From Tectiglobus sp965223355 (GTDB lineage Bacteria; Pseudomonadota; Alphaproteobacteria; Rhizobiales; Hyphomicrobiaceae), in contig CBDCWE010000003.1 in NCBI GenBank assembly GCA_965223355.1, positions 1,054,001 to 1,118,000 of the forward strand: 64,000 bases of DNA. Reading direction: 5' to 3'. The translations under genes were made by a program, and so were the position numbers. Below, piece after piece: positions 55,172 to 63,226 of this stretch. Every line of letters begins with the position of its first letter. Position 1 is the first letter of the stretch. The notes below the pieces were generated by a model. That model was not told the origin of the DNA. It did no database searches and saw nothing but the letters and a program-made list of their open reading frames with translations.

Positions 55172-56842
55172 ATGCGCGGACGCCAGGTATTCATGGACAT
55201 GCTTGTTGCCCACGACGTACGCTACGTGTTCGGCAATCCGGGCACGACGGAAAGCCCGCTGCTTGACAGTCTCGCTGCCTATCCATCGATCCGCTATATC
55301 ACGGCGCTGCACGAGAGCATCGCGCTGTGCGCCGCCAGTTACTATGCACAGGTGAGCGCAAACACCGGCGTCGTCAGCCTGCACGTCGCGCCCGGCCTCG
55401 GCAATGCAATTGGCATGATGTACGGCGCTCTGAGGGCCTGTTCGCCAATGATCGTCACGGCCGGTCAGCAGGATACCCGCCTGCGCCTCAACCGGCCGGT
55501 TCTCGGGCATGATCTCGTCGCCATGGCCGATCCGGTCACCAAGTGGAGCGTGCAAGTCGAACGGGCCGATGAGATGGCACCGGTTCTGCGACGTGCTTTC
55601 AAAGTTGCCCACGACCCGCCGGCCGGACCGGTGTTTGTCGCCCTGCCAATCGATGTCATGGAACAGGAGACGCAGATCGGCGTCGATCAAGCTGCACCGG
55701 CCGCCTTGCACCGAGTGGCAACAGCCGCGGCCACGGCCGTCGATGCGGCAGCCAAGCTCATCGTCTCAGCGACCAGTCCGGTGATCGTTGCCGGTGATGA
55801 TGTTGCACGCACAAAGGCCAACGGTGCGCTGGTGGCCTTGGCCGAAGCGATTGGCGCTTCGGTCTGGACCGAGGGCTTAAAGCTGCACAACGCGTTTCCG
55901 ACAGATCATCCATCGGCCCGCCACGGCCTACCGCTGGACGCGGCCGGCATTGCCAAGGCCCTCGACGGCAGCGATCTGGTGTTGCTGGTTGGCGGATCGT
56001 TCTTTGAAGATGTCTGGTATGCGCCGGGCGCGCCGTTCCCCGCCGGCGCCAAGATCGTGCACATTGAGGAAAGCACGGATCAACTCGCCCACGCGATTGC
56101 ACCCACGCTCGGATTGGTCGGTGCCATTGACGCCACGCTCAAAGACCTGACGAAGCGGATTGCAAGTATGGCGCCGCCAGCCCACAGGGATGCAGCCAAA
56201 GCGCGAAATGCCGCGCTCAAAGAACGCAAGGACAACGAGGGCGCGGTGCAGCGGGCGCGGGCCGAAAAGGCCTGGGACCGCGACCCGATATCGATGCCGC
56301 GCGTGATGGCCGAAATCCGGGATGCACTGCCTGACAACGCCATTGTCGTCGATGAGTCGATCACGGCCAGCCTGGATTTGGCCCGAACCATCCGTTTCAA
56401 GGCTGCCGGCGACTACTACGGGGCACGCGGCGGCGGCATCGGGCAGGGCCTCGCCGGCGCGCTCGGTGTTGCGGTCGCCCAACCGGATCGTCCCGTCATT
56501 TGCATCACCGGCGACGGCTCGGCGATGTATGCGATCCAATCGCTGTGGACTGCGGCCCATTGTGCTCTGCCGATCATTTTCATCGTGCTTGCCAACCGCG
56601 AGTACCGCATTCTCAAACACAACGTCGACATCTATCGCCAACGCTTCGCCATCACATCGCAAGAGCCCTACGCACACATGGACCTCGCCCGACCACAGCT
56701 CGGCTTTGTCGAAATCGCGATCGGCATGGGCGTTGAGGGTACGCGCATTGACAACGCTGCGGATATCGGCCCGGCCATCGCGGCAGCCCATCGCGCGGGC
56801 ACGGCGCATCTGATCGAAATCGAGATCGAAGCCAAACGCTGA
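55172..56842 (+). CDS. Thiamine-diphosphate-dependent enzyme (benzoylformate decarboxylase/acetolactate synthase fold)
   Basis: A 556-residue ThDP enzyme. The N-terminal Pyr domain has FGNPGTTESPLLDSL and the conserved activating Glu in ITALHESIALC (E48); the C-terminal PP domain has the metal-ThDP motif GDGSAMYAIQSLW starting near residue 446 and N in LANREYRIL. It looks closest to benzoylformate decarboxylase-type enzymes, which decarboxylate aromatic or branched 2-oxo acids; the exact substrate is unknown. GGAGCAACC precedes the ATG at 55172. An MFS gene follows 20 bases later. Confidence 0.9.
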   Translation: MRGRQVFMDMLVAHDVRYVFGNPGTTESPLLDSLAAYPSIRYITALHESIALCAASYYAQVSANTGVVSLHVAPGLGNAIGMMYGALRACSPMIVTAGQQDTRLRLNRPVLGHDLVAMADPVTKWSVQVERADEMAPVLRRAFKVAHDPPAGPVFVALPIDVMEQETQIGVDQAAPAALHRVATAAATAVDAAAKLIVSATSPVIVAGDDVARTKANGALVALAEAIGASVWTEGLKLHNAFPTDHPSARHGLPLDAAGIAKALDGSDLVLLVGGSFFEDVWYAPGAPFPAGAKIVHIEESTDQLAHAIAPTLGLVGAIDATLKDLTKRIASMAPPAHRDAAKARNAALKERKDNEGAVQRARAEKAWDRDPISMPRVMAEIRDALPDNAIVVDESITASLDLARTIRFKAAGDYYGARGGGIGQGLAGALGVAVAQPDRPVICITGDGSAMYAIQSLWTAAHCALPIIFIVLANREYRILKHNVDIYRQRFAITSQEPYAHMDLARPQLGFVEIAIGMGVEGTRIDNAADIGPAIAAAHRAGTAHLIEIEIEAKR

Positions 56843-56862
56843 TAAGCCCGGTCGATGCCTTG

Positions 56863-58104
56863 ATGCCGACGACGACACAGAGTTCCGGCCGGCCGCCGAG
56901 ACCACATCTTTTCGCGGTTCCGGACTACCGTCGCGGCTGGTCTCTCGGCTTGCTGACCGGCATTGCGCGATGGCTCGAATTCCTGGCGCTTGGCATCTTT
57001 GCCTATCAGCTCACGATGTCGCCGCCGCTGGTTGCGCTGATTGCGATCATCCGCCTTGGGCCATACGTGCTGTTGGGCTACCTCGTCGGCTCCTTCACCG
57101 ATCGTATTGACCGTAAGGTCTGCCTGGTATTCGCCCTGGCCAGCATGTGCTGCGTTTCGGCCGTGATGGCCTATCTCGCCGCCACCGGCCGGGCCAACTA
57201 TGCAACGATTGTTATCGCTACCGTTGCAACCGGCATATTCTGGCTGACGGACATGCCAATTCGCCGGCGCTTCATGCTCGATGCGGTGGGCGTTGATCGG
57301 GCCGGCCGCGCCATGGGCTTCGACAATATGACGAACTATGCCACGCGCGGGCTCGGACCGCTGTTCGGCGGCATCATCTTGCAGTACTTCGGGCCGGTTG
57401 GCGTGTTCGGCCTCAACTTCGCAATCTATCTCGTATGCCTGGTGTTGGCTCTCGGCTTTCGCCGGTCACGGAAACAATCCCTGTCCCCCCGGTCGCAAAG
57501 CGATGGTGCCGACGGTGGCCCCGGACCCCCGGCTTCGCTGCTTGGCGATGTTCGGTTTCTAATCATCCTCGGGGTCACCGTTCTCTACAACGTTTTCTGC
57601 ATCCCCTTCGTTGCGATGCTGCCGGTCTTTGCCCAGAAGGACTTCGGCCTTTCGCCGGCCGCGGTCGGAACGCTGGCTGCAAGCGAAGGTATCGGCGGCT
57701 TGCTCGGCTCACTGGCGGTCGGCCTGTTCATCCGACAATCGATGTTCCTCGGCGTCTATTTCAGCGGGCCGCTGATCTATTTGATGTCGGTGTTTATGCT
57801 GTCGCTTGCTCTGACGTCGGGCACAACGTTGTTCGCCCTGATCGTGGTGAGCTTCGGCGGTGCGTTGTTCTCGGCAACCCAGTACACGTTGATTTATACC
57901 ACGGCAGCGCCCGAGCTCAGGGGCCGCGCCGTCGGTTTTCTGTCGATGTGCATTGGCTCCGGCACGCTTGGTCTGTGGAATGCCGGCTATCTCTTCAAGC
58001 ACTTCGAGTCAAACAGCGCGCTTGCCATCATGGCGCTCGAAGGCTTGGTGCCGATGCTGCTGCTCGGTCTCGTTGCGCTCTTCTATCGCAACAAACGGCT
58101 CTAG
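56863..58104 (+). CDS. MFS transporter
   Basis: A 413-residue inner-membrane protein with about 12 transmembrane segments. It has motif A-like GYLVGSFTDRIDRKVCLVFA (about residues 66-85) and family features of the MFS_3/enterobactin-exporter-like group. It follows the ThDP gene and probably moves a substrate or product of the region. Its TAG stop (58102-58104) is part of the CTAG end of an R1 repeat. Confidence 0.88.
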   Translation: MPTTTQSSGRPPRPHLFAVPDYRRGWSLGLLTGIARWLEFLALGIFAYQLTMSPPLVALIAIIRLGPYVLLGYLVGSFTDRIDRKVCLVFALASMCCVSAVMAYLAATGRANYATIVIATVATGIFWLTDMPIRRRFMLDAVGVDRAGRAMGFDNMTNYATRGLGPLFGGIILQYFGPVGVFGLNFAIYLVCLVLALGFRRSRKQSLSPRSQSDGADGGPGPPASLLGDVRFLIILGVTVLYNVFCIPFVAMLPVFAQKDFGLSPAAVGTLAASEGIGGLLGSLAVGLFIRQSMFLGVYFSGPLIYLMSVFMLSLALTSGTTLFALIVVSFGGALFSATQYTLIYTTAAPELRGRAVGFLSMCIGSGTLGLWNAGYLFKHFESNSALAIMALEGLVPMLLLGLVALFYRNKRL

Positions 58105-58239
58105 ATCATCGTGCTTTAAGTTGGAACCGCTATTGCGGTTCCAACTTAAAGCACAAAGATGATCGCCACTTTAGAGGCGAGCAACTTTCTGCCTTTATTC
58201 GGGATCGTTCCGATTCCGAATAAAGGCAGGTTGCTCTAG
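58101..58239. repeat. R1 repeat, copy d (complete, A then B)
   Basis: CTAG at both ends, with hairpin A (TATT loop) and hairpin B (58191-58202 paired with 58216-58227). Opposite orientation to copies b and c. The left CTAG supplies the MFS stop; the right CTAG is shared with the R2 copy that follows. Confidence 0.92.
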
Positions 58240-58387
58240 GGATCCCCTGCTCAAGTCTCAGGCGTCCAAAGCGCGGCGCCCTAATCAATCGCCGCGTTGC
58301 GGCGATCCTTGAGAGGCTTTCAGCCCCTCAAACTCCCCGACCAGGGGTTGGACCCCTGGACCTCGGACTTGTTCAGCGGACCATTAG
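58236..58387. repeat. R2 repeat, copy e (both termini present)
   Basis: Left end CTAGGGATCCCCTGCTCAAG, right end GACTTGTTCAGCGGACCATTAG in two pieces; the termini are imperfect inverted repeats of about 22 bases. It lies between two R1 pieces and shares a CTAG (left) and TTAG (right) with them. Orientation is opposite to copies a to c. Confidence 0.9.
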
Positions 58388-58401
58388 ATCATCGTGCTTT
58401 A
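58384..58401. repeat. R1 repeat, fragment j
   Basis: TTAGATCATCGTGCTTTA is the outer arm of hairpin A; the rest is missing. It directly abuts the R2 copy. Confidence 0.7.
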
Positions 58402-58414
58402 GGCTTGCGATCCA

Positions 58415-60055
58415 TCACAACTCGCGGCCAATGTCGAAAATCGATGAGACCTCCTGCGCGCGGGCGTGTCCGCGCTCAAGCCGCGCCGCCATGGCAATCG
58501 CATCCGGTGCAATGGCGATCAGCTCGTCCAGAATGGGAGCCGGCAAATCGAGGCCGTGTGCCCGGGCACAACTAATGGCGCGCTCGCGAACACGGGCCGG
58601 CACGTTGCCGGTATCCGGCACCCATGGTTTCGGCTCAACCGGAGCCGGCGGCCGACCCGCTTCCAACGGCGGTCGCTTCAGATGATGGCCGGCAGCGCGC
58701 TCATAGGCATGGCCGGCACCCAGGACCCGCGCATCATCGAACGGTCGCCCGACGAATTGCAAGGACAGCGGCAAACCGTCGGCGGTGAAACCGCACGGCA
58801 GCGCCAGTGCCGGTCCGCCCGTGCAATTAAACGGCACGGTAAAACTCGGCACGCGGTAGAAGGAGGAGACATCATGATTGTCGATCCGCGGCGCAGCCGA
58901 GGTATTGGCCGTCACCAACAGATCGTAGCGCTCATAAAGCGGCGCCATCTCGGCGATGATGGCGCGACGCTCACGACCGGCGCGGACATAGTCCTCGCCG
59001 GTGAACAAACAGGCCGGCAGAACACGGCAGCGGAAGTCCTGGCCGAAGTCCTGGGGCCGCGCGCGCAGTTCCCTGAGGTTTATCGAAAGGACTTCGCACT
59101 CGGCGGTCGTGACTTTGACGTCCTGGTAGTATTGCATGACCCGCAGTTCGACGTCCTCGATAATGGCGCCGAGTTCCTTGAGGACTGCAACGCCAGCATC
59201 CATTGCCGCCGGCAGTTCCGGATGCACCGTCGTATCGCGCTCCCAGAAATGGCGCACAACGCCGATCCGCCACCCCTTCAGGCTATCGCCGATGTTGCGG
59301 GTGAAATCTTCATCGGCAACGTTGGTCGATGCCGGATCTGCCGGGTCAAAGCCGGCCAGCACATTCATGGCGATAGCGCAGTCTTCGGCGGTGCGCGCAA
59401 GCGGCCCACAATGATCGTAGGTATAGGAATTCGCGATAACGCCGGCACGGCTGATCCGGCCGTAGGTCGGTTTATAGCCGGCGATGCCGCACAGCCCGGC
59501 CGGGCTGCGGATCGAACCACCGGTGTCGGACCCCATCGCCATCGGCACCAGCCCGGCGGCAACCGCGGCCCCAGAGCCCGACGAGGAGCCGCCCGTGAAA
59601 TGCGCCGTGTTCCAAGGATTGCGCGCCGGCGGCCAGGGCAAATCAAACGACGGGCCGCCATGGGCAAACTCGTGGGTTGCAAGTTTGCCGGCCAGAATGC
59701 CACCGGCCTCACGCAGGCGCACCATCGCCGTACAATCCTTGTCGGGGACCCGATCGACATTGGTTTTGGAATGGCCGGTCGTCTTGATGCCCGCAGTGTC
59801 GTAAATGTCCTTGAGGCCAAACGGTATGCCATGCATTGCGCCACGGTACTTGCCCGCTGCGATTTCGGCCTCGGCAGCTCGCGCCGCATCCACGGCTTGG
59901 TCGAATGTTGCTGTGATAAAGGCGAACAACTGCGGCTGCAGTGCTTCGGACCGTTCGACCAACGCTCTGACGTATTCGACCGGCGAAATCTGCTTTGACG
60001 CGATCGCCTGGGCAGCCTCGGCAAGTGTCAGATCGTGCAACTGGGTGGCAGACAT
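58415..60055 (-). CDS. Amidase-signature hydrolase linked to nitrile hydratase genes
   Basis: A 546-residue amidase with K82 in GIPFGLKDIYDTAG, the cis-Ser in GGSSSGSGAAVAAG (S157/S158) and nucleophile S181 in GSDTGGSIRSPAG. A C-terminal extension of about 80 residues beyond the core is rich in Pro and ends with a helical segment. GGAG precedes the ATG. It lies downstream of the nitrile hydratase genes on the same strand, the classical order in which nitrile goes to amide and then acid. A 243-base gap with an R2 repeat separates them, so cotranscription may be reduced. Confidence 0.93.
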   Translation of the reverse strand: MSATQLHDLTLAEAAQAIASKQISPVEYVRALVERSEALQPQLFAFITATFDQAVDAARAAEAEIAAGKYRGAMHGIPFGLKDIYDTAGIKTTGHSKTNVDRVPDKDCTAMVRLREAGGILAGKLATHEFAHGGPSFDLPWPPARNPWNTAHFTGGSSSGSGAAVAAGLVPMAMGSDTGGSIRSPAGLCGIAGYKPTYGRISRAGVIANSYTYDHCGPLARTAEDCAIAMNVLAGFDPADPASTNVADEDFTRNIGDSLKGWRIGVVRHFWERDTTVHPELPAAMDAGVAVLKELGAIIEDVELRVMQYYQDVKVTTAECEVLSINLRELRARPQDFGQDFRCRVLPACLFTGEDYVRAGRERRAIIAEMAPLYERYDLLVTANTSAAPRIDNHDVSSFYRVPSFTVPFNCTGGPALALPCGFTADGLPLSLQFVGRPFDDARVLGAGHAYERAAGHHLKRPPLEAGRPPAPVEPKPWVPDTGNVPARVRERAISCARAHGLDLPAPILDELIAIAPDAIAMAARLERGHARAQEVSSIFDIGREL

Positions 60056-60149
60056 GGTGGGCTCCTAAGTGCTTGCGGTTGGTGCTTTGGCCGCTCAGAC
60101 ATGGCTGGCTCGGCCCGCGTGAAGGGCGACGACCTCAGCATCCTTTGTT

Positions 60150-60270
60150 GGTCCAGGGTCCAGGGGATGATCCCCTGGTCGGGGTGTTTGAGGGGCTGAA
60201 AGCCCCTCAAGGATCGCCGCACAGCGGCGATGCCCTTTGGCAGCCTGAGACTTGATCAGAGGTTCCCCAA
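60150..60270. repeat. R2 repeat, copy c (shortened)
   Basis: Carries the first three hairpins (around CCAGGGGATGATCCCCTGG, GAGGGGC/GCCCCTC, ATCGCCGC/GCGGCGAT), then jumps to GCCCTTTGG and the right terminus TGATCAGAGGTTCCCC. The TTAAGGGC hairpin is lost. It lies between nitrile hydratase alpha and amidase genes of one orientation. Confidence 0.88.
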
Positions 60271-60298
60271 GGCGATCACGATCTAAGGCGGACATGGC

Positions 60299-60967
60299 CT
60301 AAGAGGTCGCCCGCGAGCCGTCGGGCCGCCTTGCTTCAGCGGCACCGATCATGCTGTCGCGGGTTACCAGGCCGGCCAGCGCGGCCTCATTCATCCCGTC
60401 CGTGCCATCCGGGCGCTGCGGCAGCACGAGATAACGGCAATCGGCCGTCGAATCGAGCACCCGCACCTCACGCCCCGCCGCAATTTCGGTGCCGAATTCG
60501 GCCAGCACCGCGCGCGGCTCGCGGACGGCGCGCGATCGATATTCGCGCGACTTGTACCACAGCGGCGGAATGCCGAGGATCGCACGCGGATAGCAGGAGC
60601 ATAGCGTACACACCACCAGGTTGTGGACGTCGTCGGTGTTTTCGACGACAACCAGCTTGAGGCCGCCGAACTCAAAACCGAGTTCGGCGACACCGGCGTT
60701 GCCGTCTTTGAGAAGACGGGCCTTGAAGTCTTGGTCGAGCCATGCACGGGCAACGATCTTGGCGCCGTTTTCGGGTGTTTTCTGCTCCCAGGCCTCGATC
60801 GTGTCGGCAATCTCGCGGGCTGAGAACACGCCCTTTTCGATCAGCAATTCACGCAGGGCGATCTCGGCAACTTCCCAATCCTCGGTCGGCTCCTTGATGT
60901 CTGGCTGAAACGGACCATCGTCGCCATGGCCGTGATGGTGACCGGTCGGATCGTGGTCATCGGGCAT
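60299..60967 (-). CDS. Nitrile hydratase alpha-type subunit, cobalt type
   Basis: A 222-residue metal-carrying subunit that hydrates nitriles to amides. The metal loop is CTLCSC (C120, C123, S124, C125); Thr after the first Cys is the mark of cobalt rather than iron enzymes. PRAILGIPPLWYKSREYRSR, VREPRAVLAEFG and VTRDSMIGA also match. The N-terminus has a His-rich stretch (HDPTGHHHGHGDD) not usual in the family, which may bind metal. The gene starts two bases after the beta C-domain gene. Thiocyanate hydrolase gamma subunits share the motif, so that activity is an alternative. Confidence 0.93.
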   Translation of the reverse strand: MPDDHDPTGHHHGHGDDGPFQPDIKEPTEDWEVAEIALRELLIEKGVFSAREIADTIEAWEQKTPENGAKIVARAWLDQDFKARLLKDGNAGVAELGFEFGGLKLVVVENTDDVHNLVVCTLCSCYPRAILGIPPLWYKSREYRSRAVREPRAVLAEFGTEIAAGREVRVLDSTADCRYLVLPQRPDGTDGMNEAALAGLVTRDSMIGAAEARRPDGSRATS

Positions 60968-60969
60968 GG

Positions 60970-61272
60970 TCAGCTATCCTCAACTGGGCTCAGCCAATGT
61001 TCGTAGATGTCGGCCGTCACCGTGTCTGCCGCGGCGTACGCTCCATCACCCGCCCAGATGTCGTCCATGGCAAACTTCACCTGATAGAGATTGAGCTTGG
61101 GCAGGCCGCTAATGCCGTAAGCCAGTCGTTCAGGATTGGGGAAGGCGCCGAAATGACGAATGACGATGCCTTCGCGGCCGCGCAGATACTGAGGTGTGCG
61201 CACGTGACCCGGCGGAAACGCGTTCGCGACACGCACGCGCGCTCCGATCTTCAATCTGTTCTGTGCGCTCAT
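60970..61272 (-). CDS. Nitrile hydratase beta subunit, C-terminal domain as a separate protein
   Basis: A 100-residue SH3-like barrel protein equal to the C-terminal half of a normal nitrile hydratase beta subunit. It contains IGARVRVANAFPPGHVRTP, YLRGREGIVIRHFGAFPNPE and LYQVKFAMDDIWAG, ending TADIYEHWLSPVEDS. The ATG at 61272 overlaps the stop of the N-terminal-half gene by four bases (ATGA). Normal two-subunit enzymes have both halves in one chain of over 200 residues; a split beta is known in thiocyanate hydrolase and toyocamycin nitrile hydratase. Confidence 0.9.
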   Translation of the reverse strand: MSAQNRLKIGARVRVANAFPPGHVRTPQYLRGREGIVIRHFGAFPNPERLAYGISGLPKLNLYQVKFAMDDIWAGDGAYAAADTVTADIYEHWLSPVEDS

Positions 61273-61598
61273 TGGCCGGCCCCGCGATCGCCATAACGGG
61301 CTTTGACCTCAGCGATCTTGGCCTGGATTTCATCCTCGGTGAGCACACCCTTTTCGACCATCAGCATTCGCATTGCCGCGACCCAGCGTTCGTAGTAGGC
61401 GGCGTTCTCATAGAATTCGGGCGTCAGACTTTCAATGGTGCGACGGTTCTCGTCGGAGCGGATACCCGGCACGGGCTTTTGGCGCAATAGCATCATCATG
61501 GCATCGATACGCCGTTCGGTCATCGTCGGCGCATGCTCGCGGCGATCGATGGGACCTGCCGGCAGGCCACCCAAATCGACAACTGAACGTTCACTCAC
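61269..61598 (-). CDS. Nitrile hydratase beta subunit, N-terminal domain as a separate protein
   Basis: A 109-residue helical protein equal to the N-terminal half of a nitrile hydratase beta subunit: it has ENAAYYERWVAAMRMLMVEK followed by GVLTEDEI, the typical region preceding the linker to the SH3-like half. The start is a GTG at 61598 with AGGAG six bases before it. First gene of the operon. Small nitrile hydratase activators of the P14K type have the same fold, so an activator role is an alternative, but there is no second N-half in the window, which favours a structural subunit. Confidence 0.85.
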   Translation of the reverse strand: MSERSVVDLGGLPAGPIDRREHAPTMTERRIDAMMMLLRQKPVPGIRSDENRRTIESLTPEFYENAAYYERWVAAMRMLMVEKGVLTEDEIQAKIAEVKARYGDRGAGQ

Positions 61599-61678
61599 GG
61601 CTCACTCCTGTGCTGACCCAGAGTATGCCCTCACGAGCCGGACGCCGGCAAGCCGCGCAGCCCGTGCAATTCGATCAC

Positions 61679-61702
61679 GTGCATGCTAGCGTGCATGCTG
61701 GA
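61679..61702. promoter_or_regulatory. Tandem 12-base repeat upstream of the nitrile hydratase operon
   Basis: GTGCATGCTAGC is followed at once by GTGCATGCTGGA. Each contains the palindrome GCATGC. It lies about 80 bases before the GTG start and may be an operator. Confidence 0.4.
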
Positions 61703-61775
61703 GCGTCGAACCTCAAATCGGAAGCATTCGGACGCGACGAATTTGGTCCGAGATCAAGCGCACCGTCGAGGTGCG

Positions 61776-61845
61776 TGGCGGCGCCACGGACAAGACGAGC
61801 CGCCGAGATCACGGCAAATCCCGCCGGCTCGTCTTGGCGCCGCCA
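61776..61845. promoter_or_regulatory. Large bulged hairpin between the nitrile hydratase and GST genes
   Basis: TGGCGGCGC (61776-61784) and CAAGACGAGCCG (61791-61802) pair with CGGCTCGTCTTG (61825-61836) and GCGCCGCCA (61837-61845): 21 pairs with a six-base bulge and a 22-base loop. It lies in the divergent gap of 353 bases, which holds no gene. It could be an attenuator, a protein-binding site or a relic of an inserted element. Confidence 0.55.
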
Positions 61846-61951
61846 AGCTTCACTTGAACGGGTTTCCAATCTGAGCGTCTGAATGCGCCATTTTAAGTGA
61901 TTGAGATCACCAGTCTCACGACACCGGATTCGTCATCTGCGGAGGGGCGAA

Positions 61952-62575
61952 ATGCTGAAGATCTATGGCCGTGCCAACTCGATCAACGTGCGCAAAGTCC
62001 TGTGGATGGTTGAAGAACTCGGACTTGCCTACGAGCGCGAAGACTGGGGCCGCGGCTACCGACCGACATCGGAACAAGAATTCAGGCGTATCAATCCGTT
62101 CGAGGTGGTCCCGGCGATTGTCGATGGTCGCTACACGCTGCGCGAAAGCAACACGATCGTGCGCTATCTGGCGACCAAGCATGGCAGAGCCGACCTCTAC
62201 CCGCAGGACCTGGAGCGCCGCTTCCGCTGTGAGGCCTGGATGGACTGGGCGAGCCAGGATCTCTACGTCGACGTGCGCCCGATCGTGATGGCACATATCT
62301 TCAAAGTCGAGGAGTTCCAGGACGAAGATCTGCAAAGAAAGGCGCAAAACGGTTGGACGCGGGTCATGGACATGCTGGAGCGTTATCTGGCCGACGGCGA
62401 CGATTATCTGATGGGAGACGACTTCACCATTGCCGATATTCCCACCGGCCTGGTGGTCAATCGCTGGTTCAGTATCGACTTCCCGAAGCCGAGTTTCCCA
62501 CAGATCCGGGCCTACTACGATCGCCTGCAACAGCGGCCAGGATACCGGCAGCACGGCAGTAACGGCCTGCCGTAA
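61952..62575 (+). CDS. Glutathione S-transferase
   Basis: A 207-residue cytoplasmic GST. The N-terminal thioredoxin-like domain begins LKIYGRANSINVRKVLWMVE, with the glutathione gamma-glutamyl site in RESNTIVRYLATKHG; the helical domain has DDFTIADIPTGLVVNRW with its conserved Asp. Ser or Asn near residue 9-11 is the likely catalytic residue. GGAGGGGCGAA precedes the ATG. Divergent from the nitrile hydratase operon; it may help detoxify electrophilic nitriles, but that is a guess. Confidence 0.93.
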   Translation: MLKIYGRANSINVRKVLWMVEELGLAYEREDWGRGYRPTSEQEFRRINPFEVVPAIVDGRYTLRESNTIVRYLATKHGRADLYPQDLERRFRCEAWMDWASQDLYVDVRPIVMAHIFKVEEFQDEDLQRKAQNGWTRVMDMLERYLADGDDYLMGDDFTIADIPTGLVVNRWFSIDFPKPSFPQIRAYYDRLQQRPGYRQHGSNGLP

Positions 62576-62628
62576 CATTTGCCGCGCGCGATAAAGTCGG
62601 CAATATTAGTGTTCGGGAGCCTGGGTTC

Positions 62629-63195
62629 ATGTTTAAACGTTATCGACGCTATGGCGCACGCGCCGGCCTGCTGCTCGGGTTGGTGGTTCTGTGCCTCACA
62701 GCCTCTCAGGCTGCGCGCGCCGGCCAAGCATGCGTCGTTTGCACAGCGCCCGCGGCGACCTATCTGTGTCGGGCCAACGCCGCGCCCGAACATCAGTCGT
62801 TTCTCGACAACGGACGACTGATCCGCTTCGCCTGCATCAAGAACATCGCCAAAACCTATCGCCATGGTAGCTGCAAAGCCAGCGGACACACCGCACAGTC
62901 GTGTGTCGGTCCGGTCGTCACGGTCGATCTCAGCGACATGGCGCGGCGTTACGTCGATCGCCTGCGGCAGGCCGGCCGGCCGTGGCCACAGGCGACCGTG
63001 AGACCCCCACACGGCCAACCTGCTCCCGACGCGGGCGAACCGAAAACGGTGGTCGAGTTTGCCAAACGGACCATGAAGACATCTCAGGACCAGGTGGAAA
63101 AGGCGGGCGAAGCCGTCCAGGGCGCGGGCCAGGCGGTCACCGACAGCGCCCAGAAGACCTGGGACTGCCTGACGACGTTGTTCCAAAGGTGCTGA
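62629..63195 (+). CDS. Unknown Cys-rich exported protein
   Basis: A 188-residue protein I do not recognise. It has a clear signal peptide (GLLLGLVVLCLTASQAARA, cleavage near residue 31), a mature part beginning GQACVVCTAPAATYLCRAN with a CxxC pair and several further cysteines up to about residue 90, a Pro-rich segment, a helical stretch (FAKRTMKTSQDQVEKAGEAV) and a last Cys at the C-terminus. Export and many cysteines suggest disulfide bonds in the periplasm. It is followed by the dense repeat patch. Confidence 0.75.
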   Translation: MFKRYRRYGARAGLLLGLVVLCLTASQAARAGQACVVCTAPAATYLCRANAAPEHQSFLDNGRLIRFACIKNIAKTYRHGSCKASGHTAQSCVGPVVTVDLSDMARRYVDRLRQAGRPWPQATVRPPHGQPAPDAGEPKTVVEFAKRTMKTSQDQVEKAGEAVQGAGQAVTDSAQKTWDCLTTLFQRC

Positions 63196-63226
63196 ACTGC
63201 AACGCCCGACGTTGCAGAGGTTTTAC

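Noticed and set aside
58466..59998. Open frame of 510 codons on the plus strand
   Set aside because: Antisense to the amidase gene, which has all catalytic motifs; composition is shadow-like.
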